From: Pseudomonadota bacterium
GTDB taxonomy: Bacteria; Pseudomonadota; Alphaproteobacteria; Rhizobiales; Rhizobiaceae
Direction: 5' to 3'
Length of the DNA: 5,200 bases
Assembly: GCA_023387715.1 (NCBI GenBank)
Contig: JAEWHQ010000353.1
Coordinates: forward strand, 1-5,200
Shown: piece by piece, positions 1 through 5,200 of the stretch
How the letters are laid out: each line of letters opens with the position of its first letter
Position numbering within the stretch: the first letter of the stretch is position 1
The notes under the pieces: model-generated
Seen by the model: only the letters and a program-made list of their open reading frames with translations
Databases searched by the model: none
Told to the model about the DNA's origin: nothing
Program-made: the position numbers and the translations under genes

Positions 1-1728
1 AATAATAGTCAGTCCGGATTTCAGAACGTCGGAAACAACCTGCACCAGCCCAAGCCTGGCAAGTGACAAGTTTGTATCGTTAACCTTGATAAAACGTAAA
101 TCTTGGTTTTCTGAACCTTTATTCCATTGAGAATGGAACGCAGAAGCCAGGTCATACAGGTAAAAAGCCAGTCTATGCGGCTCCTGATGGCTAGAAGCCG
201 CTTCAATAAGACGCGGATATTCTGCCAGCTTACGGATCAAGGCCAGTTCACTTTCGTCCGTTAAAAGACTTAAATGCGCCGCAAGTGATTCTTTTTCTAT
301 TGTCTCAATGCCCAATTGTTCCCGTGCCTGACGGAATACTGAATGGCAACGCGCCGATGCATATTGAACATAGAAAACCGGATTGTCTTTTGACTGTTCG
401 GTAACCTTGGCAAAGTCAAAATCAAGTGCCACATCGCTCTTGCGATAAAGCATCATGAAGCGCACCGGATCACGGCCAACTTCATCCACCACATCACGCA
501 GTGTAATGAACTCGCCTGCACGCTTCGACATGCGCACCGGCTCGCCGTTGCGCAGCAGTTTGACCATCTGGCAAAGCAGCACAGTCAGCTTGGCTTTACC
601 TTCAGATACAGCGCGTGCCACAGCTTCCAGACGTTTGACATAGCCGCCATGGTCTGCGCCCAGCACATAGATCATCTCATCAAAACCGCGATCATACTTA
701 TCTTTGAAATAAGCAACGTCAGCAGCAAAATAGGTGAATGAGCCGTCAGACTTCATCAAAGCGCGGTCGATATCATCGCCCACTTCGGTGGAGCGGAACA
801 AAGTCTGCTCGCGATCTTCCCAATCATCCGGCAACTGGCCTTTTGGCGGTGGCAGCTTGCCCTTATAGACATGACCTTTCATGGTCAGGTCATTGATGGT
901 TGAGCGGATGGCCTGCGCATGATTGGCGTGCAGTGTTTTTTCCGAATAGAAAAGATCATGGCGCACATTCAGTGCTTCAAGATCAGCGCGGATCATATCC
1001 ATCATCGCTTTGATGGTGCGTTCTTTCAAAATCTCAAGACGCTCATCTTCCTGCATTTCAAGCAACTTATTGCCGAATTCTTCAGCCAGCGCCTGACCGA
1101 CAGGAACGAGATAATCGCCCGGATAAAGACCAGCCGGAATTTCACCGATATCTTCACCCAACGCTTCGCGGTAACGCAAGAAAGCAGATTTTGCCACAAC
1201 ATCAATCTGCGCACCCGCATCGTTGATGTAATATTCTTTAGTGACATCATAGCCGCTGAAGGACAAAAGATTGGCCAGCACATCGCCGACAACCGCACCA
1301 CGGCAATGGCCGACATGCATCGGGCCTGTTGGGTTAGCGGAGACATATTCCACATTGACCTTAGTGCCTTTACCCAAAGCCGAGCGACCATAATCAGTGC
1401 CGGAAGCCAACATTGTGCCAAGGCCGCGCTGCCAATAGGCAGGTTTCAAACGCAAGTTAATAAAGCCGGGACCTGCAACATCAACCGACTCAACATCGCT
1501 GTCCTGACGCAAAGCACCTGCAATTTCTTCAGCCAGCTCGCGTGGATTTTTACCAACTGCCTTAGATAAAACCATCGCCGCATTGGTGGCAATATCACCA
1601 TGGCTTGCATCGCGCGGCGGCTCAACACCAACGCGTGAAAGGTCTAAATCACCACCGTCTTTTGCTTTAAGATCAATGTCTTGCAGCGTTTTTTTGATAC
1701 GTTCATCGAAATCTGTAAAGATATTCAT
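1..1728 (-). CDS. argS: Arginyl-tRNA synthetase, class Ia (3' end cut by window edge)
   Basis: This gene encodes the cytosolic enzyme that charges tRNA-Arg with arginine using ATP. The frame read leftward from the ATG at 1726-1728 stays open for 576 codons to the window edge. The family usually has about 580-590 residues, so only about ten codons and the stop should be missing. Visible parts, in order: an N-terminal Add-1-type tRNA-recognition domain (about residues 1-95); the Rossmann catalytic core, with the HIGH signature as HVGH at 138-141 after NPTGPM; the KMSKS counterpart RMSKRAG beginning at 399; and the anticodon-binding DALR domain from about 455 ([10 protein letters not shown], then [13 protein letters not shown]). 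An AGGA Shine-Dalgarno sequence six bases before the ATG supports this start. The gene lies 123 bp downstream of the dgt-like gene on the same strand. It may be co-transcribed with it or use its own weak promoter candidate (cagcaa at 1799-1804 and tgcata at 1777-1782, plus-strand letters, 16-bp spacer). The assignment is secure; no key motif is missing. Confidence 0.97.
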   Translation of the reverse strand, partial: MNIFTDFDERIKKTLQDIDLKAKDGGDLDLSRVGVEPPRDASHGDIATNAAMVLSKAVGKNPRELAEEIAGALRQDSDVESVDVAGPGFINLRLKPAYWQRGLGTMLASGTDYGRSALGKGTKVNVEYVSANPTGPMHVGHCRGAVVGDVLANLLSFSGYDVTKEYYINDAGAQIDVVAKSAFLRYREALGEDIGEIPAGLYPGDYLVPVGQALAEEFGNKLLEMQEDERLEILKERTIKAMMDMIRADLEALNVRHDLFYSEKTLHANHAQAIRSTINDLTMKGHVYKGKLPPPKGQLPDDWEDREQTLFRSTEVGDDIDRALMKSDGSFTYFAADVAYFKDKYDRGFDEMIYVLGADHGGYVKRLEAVARAVSEGKAKLTVLLCQMVKLLRNGEPVRMSKRAGEFITLRDVVDEVGRDPVRFMMLYRKSDVALDFDFAKVTEQSKDNPVFYVQYASARCHSVFRQAREQLGIETIEKESLAAHLSLLTDESELALIRKLAEYPRLIEAASSHQEPHRLAFYLYDLASAFHSQWNKGSENQDLRFIKVNDTNLSLARLGLVQVVSDVLKSGLTII

Positions 1729-1851
1729 GATCTGTCCTGTTTCGCAGAGGCACTCATCTTTTCAAGCTACCTCTCATGCATAAAATTCTCATAGCAACCA
1801 GCAAGCTTTTGCTAACTCTTATCGATCGCGCTTAAAATCTTTTCCGCCCGA

Positions 1852-3057
1852 TTAAGCCAATTCATCTGTTTGGTCAAACAATCGTCGATGCTCACGCAAA
1901 GCATAATTGTCGGTCATACCGGAGATGAAGTCAGCAATATGTCTGGCTTTCTGAAGTTTTTCCAAGCCTTCCATCTTGGCCTGCCACTCATCGGGCATCT
2001 TTTCAGGGCTTGCCTGATAGAGATCAAACAAGTCCTGCACAACCTTGTCAGCGATCCTTCGTCGTCGGACAACGCTTTCGTGGAAATACAGATTTTTAAA
2101 CAAGTAACGCTTCAACTCGCGCTCCTGCTCAAACATCGCTGGCGAAAAACCAACCAAAGCTGAAGAATGGTTACGCACATCCTCAATGGATTGCGGCTGC
2201 AATGCCTCAATACGGCGGCGCGCTTCCTTGATCACATCCTCAACCATGACAGTAATCTGGCGGCGCACCAGTTCATAACCAACGCGCGCATCATCAAGAT
2301 CTGGATATTTGCCCCGCACAATCGCAATCAAATCACGGGTAAGCCGGACATCTTCCAAGCCTTCCAATGTCAAAAGCCCTGCCCGCAAGCCATCATCAAT
2401 ATCATGGGCATTATAGGCTATATCATCTGCGATGGCTGCGCACTGCGCTTCCAGACTTGCAAAACTATCAAGCCGCAGATCATATTTACAGTTAAAATCA
2501 AGGATCGGCTGCGGTACAATCTCTTCCCCCGCATGAGCGCCCGTCAGCGGCCCATTATGCTTGACCAAACCTTCGAGTGTCTCCCAGCTGAGGTTCAGCC
2601 CGTCAAATTCCGCATAGCGATGTTCAAGCTTGGTGACGATGCGCAATGACTGCGCATTATGGTCAAAGCCGCCATAATCCTTCATCCGCTCATTCAGCGT
2701 ATCTTCGCCGGTATGACCAAAGGGTGTGTGACCAAAGTCATGCACCAAGGCCACGGCTTCGGCCAAATCTTCATCCAGCCGCAAGGCACGCGCCAATGCC
2801 CGGGCAATTTGCGCCACTTCAATCGTATGGGTCAAGCGGGTGCGGTAATGGTCGCCTTCATGCGCGATAAAAACTTGGGTTTTATGCTTCAAACGACGAA
2901 ACGCATTGGAATGGATAATGCGGTCACGGTCGCGCTGATAGGGCGTGCGCGTCGGACTATCGGCTTCAGGCACCAAGCGCCCACGGCTTTTAGCCGGATC
3001 AGAGGCATAGCTCGCCCGCTCCCGATAGCCAAAACCAATTCCGTCCAAATTGTCCAT
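1852..3057 (-). CDS. dgt: HD-domain deoxyguanosinetriphosphate triphosphohydrolase-like protein (dNTPase)
   Basis: This is a 401-residue cytosolic metal-dependent phosphohydrolase. The family cleaves dNTPs to deoxynucleoside and triphosphate, which limits the dNTP pool; relatives differ in preferring dGTP or being activated by other dNTPs, so exact substrate use is inferred. The N-terminus has the conserved RGR (about residues 25-27) and the [14 protein letters not shown] and [11 protein letters not shown] blocks. HD-domain metal ligands are visible as H77 (in RLTHTIEV), H106-D107 (in [11 protein letters not shown]) and an aspartate of the DDIAYNAHD motif at 211-219. The length matches the shorter type-2 dNTPase group common in alphaproteobacteria rather than the roughly 505-residue E. 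coli Dgt. The start at 3057 gives the expected family N-terminus, though its Shine-Dalgarno sequence (AGGCG, five bases upstream) is weak. Its stop is 123 bp before argS. It is divergent from erpA. A weak promoter candidate (cttaaa at 3142-3147, atagta at 3119-3124, plus-strand letters) precedes it. Confidence 0.93.
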   Translation of the reverse strand: MDNLDGIGFGYRERASYASDPAKSRGRLVPEADSPTRTPYQRDRDRIIHSNAFRRLKHKTQVFIAHEGDHYRTRLTHTIEVAQIARALARALRLDEDLAEAVALVHDFGHTPFGHTGEDTLNERMKDYGGFDHNAQSLRIVTKLEHRYAEFDGLNLSWETLEGLVKHNGPLTGAHAGEEIVPQPILDFNCKYDLRLDSFASLEAQCAAIADDIAYNAHDIDDGLRAGLLTLEGLEDVRLTRDLIAIVRGKYPDLDDARVGYELVRRQITVMVEDVIKEARRRIEALQPQSIEDVRNHSSALVGFSPAMFEQERELKRYLFKNLYFHESVVRRRRIADKVVQDLFDLYQASPEKMPDEWQAKMEGLEKLQKARHIADFISGMTDNYALREHRRLFDQTDELA

Positions 3058-3173
3058 TTTATCGCCTGCACTTCACTTTAATGTTGATTGCTTCGCGCAA
3101 ATTGTCATGCCGCTTTCTATAGTACAAACATATTTCTGTCGCTTAAACTTTGATAAACGACATGTAATCACCA

Positions 3174-3240
3174 TTGACACTTTACCGGTCAGTTCTTAGC
3201 TATCATAGATATGACATAAGTTGTGCTGCGATATTATGAT
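3174..3240 (+). promoter_or_regulatory. Candidate erpA promoter with an upstream dyad
   Basis: The best sigma-70-like pair I can find is ATGACA at 3211-3216 and TATGAT at 3235-3240, each five of six to consensus, with an 18-bp spacer. It would start transcription near 3247 and give a leader of about 25 bases containing the Shine-Dalgarno sequence. A second perfect -35 hexamer, TTGACA at 3174-3179, lies upstream, but its best -10 partner (TATCAT at 3201-3206) is 21 bp away, which is too far for a strong promoter. The dyad TGAC-N9-GTCA at 3175-3191 overlaps that hexamer and could be an operator. All of this is pattern matching; no transcript start is known. Confidence 0.4.
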
Positions 3241-3261
3241 AATAGACGCAGATTTTTATCC

Positions 3262-3265
3262 GGAG
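3262..3265 (+). promoter_or_regulatory. Ribosome binding site that fixes the erpA start
   Basis: GGAG ends six bases before the ATG at 3272. The reading frame is also open upstream, with a TTG at 3221 and an ATG at 3236, but neither has a Shine-Dalgarno sequence. Starting there would also add residues (CCDIMIID and so on) not expected at the front of an A-type carrier. The ATG at 3272 is therefore the preferred start. Confidence 0.75.
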
Positions 3266-3271
3266 CAAACC

Positions 3272-3598
3272 ATGACGGGTATATCCGTATCAGATTCAGC
3301 CGCCAAGCGGATCGCTAAAATTCTCAGCAGTGAACCTGATAAATCAGCTTTGCGCGTTTCTGTTGAAGGCGGCGGCTGCACCGGTTTTTCATATAAATAT
3401 GAACTGGTGAGCGAACAAGAAGATGATGATCTGGTGATTGAAAACGCCGGATCAAAAGTACTGATCGATGCGATCTCTCTGCCTTATCTCGATGGCTCGG
3501 TGATTGATTTTGTCGATGATCTGATGGGACAGTCGTTCCAGATCCAAAATCCAAATGCCACCAGCTCTTGCGGCTGCGGCACCAGCTTCTCGATCTAA
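3272..3598 (+). CDS. erpA: A-type iron-sulfur cluster carrier / insertion protein, ErpA-like (HesB/IscA family)
   Basis: This is a 108-residue cytosolic protein of the A-type carrier family, which receives Fe-S clusters from a scaffold and passes them to apo-enzymes. The three invariant cysteines are present: C36 in GGGCTGF, and C100 and C102 in the C-terminal SSCGCGTSFSI. The ending NPNAxSxCGCGxSFSI is close to that of E. coli ErpA, which is why I prefer ErpA over IscA or SufA; alphaproteobacteria usually keep SufA inside a suf operon, and no suf gene is seen here. Length is typical of the family. The central segment is acidic (EQEDDD near 48-53). It is the first gene of the rightward block, divergent from the dgt-like gene, and ends 104 bp before xthA. 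The family call is very safe; the subfamily name is somewhat less so. Confidence 0.93.
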   Translation: MTGISVSDSAAKRIAKILSSEPDKSALRVSVEGGGCTGFSYKYELVSEQEDDDLVIENAGSKVLIDAISLPYLDGSVIDFVDDLMGQSFQIQNPNATSSCGCGTSFSI

Positions 3599-3631
3599 GC
3601 TGATTTTAAAAGCCTGATTGCGGGCTGATTT
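3599..3631. repeat. Three imperfect GCTGATT-type units in tandem
   Basis: Directly after the erpA stop, related motifs begin at 3599 (GCTGATTT), 3612 (GCCTGATT) and 3624 (GCTGATTT), spaced 13 and 12 bp. The first and third share eight identical bases. The array is short and could be chance, or a relic of slipped duplication. No function can be assigned. Confidence 0.3.
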
Positions 3632-3637
3632 ATCTGT

Positions 3638-3671
3638 GGCAAGCGCAACCATTCCCCCTATAGCGCTTGCC
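3638..3671. repeat. Perfect 9-bp inverted repeat between erpA and xthA
   Basis: GGCAAGCGC at 3638-3646 and GCGCTTGCC at 3663-3671 are exact reverse complements around a 16-base spacer. It could be the erpA transcription terminator, since it starts 40 bases past the stop, but no T-run follows (GTTCTCCTC), so it would be atypical. It could instead be an operator or a leader hairpin for xthA: a -10-like CTATAG lies at 3658-3663, at the edge of the right arm. The repeat itself is certain; its role is inferred. Confidence 0.6.
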
Positions 3672-3702
3672 GTTCTCCTCACAATTCTCTATTCCTAATG
3701 TC

Positions 3703-4491
3703 ATGAAAATAGCGACATGGAATATTAACGGCGTTAAAGCGCGTATCGACAATCTTCTGCATTGGCTGGAAGAATCATCCCCTGATATTGCCTGTTTGCA
3801 GGAAATCAAATCGGTGGATGAATTATTTCCGCGCATGGAGATTGAAGCGCTCGGCTATCACGTGGAAACCCACGGACAGAAAGGCTTTAACGGCGTCGCC
3901 ATTCTCTCCAAGAAAACACCTGATGAAGTGACCCGCGGCTTGCCGGGCGATGACAGTGATGAGCAATCACGCTTTATTCAGGCGCAATTTTCAACCGATC
4001 AAGGCGTTTTGCGCGTTGTTTCGCTTTATCTGCCTAACGGCAATCCGGTTGATACGGAAAAATACCCATACAAGCTTTCATGGATGAAGCGCCTGAACGC
4101 GTGGGCTGAAGAACAACTCGCCCTTGAAGAGCCCCTCATTCTTGCCGGTGACTATAATATTATTCCGGAACCTAAAGACGCAGAAACACCTGCTGCATGG
4201 GTTAATGATGCGCTTTTCCTGCGCACATCACGCGTTCTGTTCCGCGAATTGGAAAACTTAGGCTTCAGCGATGCTTTCCGTGCCACTACTGATGCCGATA
4301 AGTCCTATTCGTTCTGGGATTATCAGGCCGGTGCATGGCAGAAAAATAACGGCATCCGCATTGACCACTTGATGCTTTCGCCTGAGGCCGCCGATCTTCT
4401 TGAAACAGTTGATATTGAAAAACATACGCGTGGCTGGGAAAAACCATCCGACCATGTGCCGGTCGTCATCACGCTGAAAAGCGCTTTTTAA
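3703..4491 (+). CDS. xthA: Exodeoxyribonuclease III / class II AP endonuclease
   Basis: This is a 262-residue cytosolic DNA repair enzyme of the endonuclease/exonuclease/phosphatase fold. The family cuts 5' of abasic sites in base-excision repair and has 3'-5' exonuclease and 3'-phosphatase activity using Mg2+. Known active-site positions of E. coli ExoIII are all present: N7 (ATWNINGVKAR), E34 (LQEIKS), Y109 (SLYLPNGNP), D150 and N152 (LAGDYNIIPEP), D221 (IRIDHLMLSP), and D250-H251 (KPSDHVPV). Length compares with 268 in E. coli. I chose the ATG at 3703 because the family normally begins MKIATWN; the frame stays open upstream to a TTG at 3667, but the 12 extra residues have no family support. 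No Shine-Dalgarno sequence is visible: the 30 bases before the start are pyrimidine-rich. The gene follows erpA on the same strand and converges on the exoR-like gene. Alphaproteobacteria often carry more than one xthA paralogue, so this may not be the only copy. Confidence 0.95.
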   Translation: MKIATWNINGVKARIDNLLHWLEESSPDIACLQEIKSVDELFPRMEIEALGYHVETHGQKGFNGVAILSKKTPDEVTRGLPGDDSDEQSRFIQAQFSTDQGVLRVVSLYLPNGNPVDTEKYPYKLSWMKRLNAWAEEQLALEEPLILAGDYNIIPEPKDAETPAAWVNDALFLRTSRVLFRELENLGFSDAFRATTDADKSYSFWDYQAGAWQKNNGIRIDHLMLSPEAADLLETVDIEKHTRGWEKPSDHVPVVITLKSAF

Positions 4492-4520
4492 ACAAGTGCT
4501 TTAAGAAAAACAGAATTTTA

Positions 4521-4550
4521 TTAGGAGCGCTCCATAGTGAGCGCTTTTAA
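4521..4550 (+). terminator. Hairpin terminator between convergent xthA and exoR-like genes
   Basis: AGCGCTC at 4526-4532 pairs perfectly with GAGCGCT at 4539-4545 across a six-base loop. In RNA the stem can extend to 12 pairs using two G-U wobbles and three A-U pairs (4521-4525 with 4546-4550). TTTT at 4545-4548 then AAAAAC follows, so the U-tract is short. It lies 29 bases after the xthA stop. On the other strand the hairpin lies past the exoR-like stop but has no U-tract, so action in that direction is less likely. Confidence 0.6.
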
Positions 4551-4572
4551 AAACATGCGGCTCAAGGCGCAC

Positions 4573-5200
4573 TCAGTTGCTTTCAGCCATCAGCCGGACA
4601 TTAGTGCCCTGTCCCCAGCGGCCAGCCAATGCAATCGCATTACGGCGATCAGCCTCACCGGCAAGCGAGAAAGCCTGTTCCTGCATTTCGCGGATCCAGC
4701 CTTTATCCTGCACGGCGCAATGCTCAAATGCAACAGTCAGCATCGCTAAGCCCTGCACGGTCTTTCCGGCCTGAAACAGCATATTGCCGAACATAGCCTG
4801 CGCATTGGCATGGCCTTTTTGCGCTGACAACTGGAACCAACGCGCTGCCTGAACCGGATTGCGTTCACCACCCTCACCATTCAGCAGCATTTTGCCCAAT
4901 TCATATTGCGCGGCAGGATCACCAAAGCTGGACGCAGCCTGCACGTAAAGATCACGCGCCATCGGCAGATTAGACTTCACATGCGTACCGGGAATGCCAC
5001 GGCGGGCATAGCCAGCCAATGCCGTCAGAGCATCAGCCACATAGGATTCATTCTGCGAGCCCGGATCAACGCCATCTCGCACGATTTTTTCAAAAATCTG
5101 GTAGGCGGCAAAATCATCTTCAGGCACACCATCGCCGTCAGCATACATACGCGCCAGCTTCCAGTTTGCACCCGGATGTCCTTGTTCAGCAGCATAACGG
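4573..5200 (-). CDS. exoR: Sel1-repeat protein, probable ExoR-type periplasmic regulator (5' end beyond window)
   Basis: The frame runs leftward from the window edge to the TGA at 4573-4575, giving 208 visible codons. It is open through 5146-5199 (RYAAEQGHPGANWKLARM), so the ATG at 5148 is internal, not the start. About three or four Sel1-like (TPR-related) helical repeats are visible, with cores HPGANWKLARMYADGDG, VADALTALAGYARRGI, DPAAQYELGKMLLNGEG and HANAQAMFGNMLFQAG. Rhizobial ExoR has about 268 residues, a signal peptide and this repeat architecture, so roughly 60 N-terminal residues would be missing, including any signal peptide. In rhizobia ExoR binds the sensor ExoS/ChvG in the periplasm and represses ExoS-ChvI signalling that controls succinoglycan, motility and host interaction. 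The C-terminal region (LAMLTVAFEHC, then WIREMQEQAFSLAGEADRRNAIALA) resembles my recollection of ExoR more than generic Sel1 proteins. The Sel1 call is firm; the ExoR name rests on recall. Confidence 0.78.
   Translation of the reverse strand, partial: RYAAEQGHPGANWKLARMYADGDGVPEDDFAAYQIFEKIVRDGVDPGSQNESYVADALTALAGYARRGIPGTHVKSNLPMARDLYVQAASSFGDPAAQYELGKMLLNGEGGERNPVQAARWFQLSAQKGHANAQAMFGNMLFQAGKTVQGLAMLTVAFEHCAVQDKGWIREMQEQAFSLAGEADRRNAIALAGRWGQGTNVRLMAESN

Noticed and set aside
455..643. Low-complexity Ser/Thr/Arg-rich plus-strand frame opposite the argS KMSKS region
   Set aside because: The composition reflects the reverse complement of argS codons, and the argS frame is continuous here.
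919..1569. A 216-codon open frame on the plus strand opposite argS
   Set aside because: It lies wholly antisense to the conserved catalytic core of argS, which has intact HVGH and continuous family similarity. Its translation has no recognisable domain, so it is a shadow frame.
1..1728. Possible frameshift or disruption in argS, because no single long closed frame covers it
   Set aside because: Reading the minus strand shows one frame open from 1728 to position 1, with the HIGH and KMSKS motifs both in that frame. It only appears missing because its stop lies outside the window.
1729..1851. Terminator or small RNA in the dgt-argS gap
   Set aside because: Only a 5-bp stem (AGCAA/TTGCT, minus strand) with no T-run is visible, too weak to call.
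2167..3081. Open plus-strand frames of 160, 74 and 140 codons opposite the dgt-like gene
   Set aside because: The minus strand encodes a full-length HD-domain protein with all metal ligands. The plus-strand translations overlap each other, show no domain and have no convincing ribosome binding sites.
3221..3271. N-terminal extension of erpA from the TTG at 3221 or the ATG at 3236
   Set aside because: Neither has a Shine-Dalgarno sequence, the extra residues are foreign to the family, and the candidate -10 element lies within this stretch. The ATG at 3272 has GGAG six bases upstream.
4537..4774. Plus-strand frames of 70 and 65 codons opposite the 3' end of the exoR-like gene
   Set aside because: They are antisense to a conserved C-terminal region, lack a ribosome binding site and domains, and one starts inside the terminator hairpin.

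Overview
The window looks like ordinary core chromosome from an alphaproteobacterium, most likely of the order Hyphomicrobiales (Rhizobiales, the Brucella/Rhizobium side). The reasons are the rhizobial-type dNTPase (about 400 residues, with an N-terminal RGR and [14 protein letters not shown] segment), an ErpA-type carrier divergent from it, and a Sel1-repeat protein at the right edge that resembles the rhizobial regulator ExoR. By eye the base composition is moderate, about half GC, which is lower than typical Brucella or Sinorhizobium. I cannot name the genus.

Layout, left to right. Positions 1-1728 (minus) hold argS, arginyl-tRNA synthetase, nearly complete; only its last few codons lie beyond the left edge. 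After a 123-bp gap, 1852-3057 (minus) is an HD-domain deoxynucleoside triphosphate triphosphohydrolase (dgt-like), in line with argS. A 214-bp divergent intergenic region follows. It carries a plausible promoter and a small dyad in front of 3272-3598 (plus), an A-type Fe-S cluster carrier (erpA). After a 104-bp gap with a perfect 9-bp inverted repeat comes 3703-4491 (plus), exonuclease III/AP endonuclease (xthA). A short convergent gap with a terminator-like hairpin separates xthA from 4573-5200 (minus), the C-terminal three quarters or so of a Sel1-repeat protein, probably exoR, whose 5' end is beyond the right edge.

The genes are housekeeping functions: aminoacylation of tRNA-Arg, control of the dNTP pool, Fe-S cluster delivery, base-excision repair, and probably periplasmic repression of an ExoS/ChvI (ChvG/ChvI, BvrS/BvrR) two-component pathway. 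They form three apparent transcription blocks: dgt-argS leftward, erpA and xthA rightward, and the exoR-like gene leftward. I see no mobile element, CRISPR array, tRNA or rRNA gene, prophage or accessory island, and no undescribed system. All catalytic motifs I checked are intact and I found no frameshift. The points worth a second look are small regulatory-scale patterns in the intergenic gaps.
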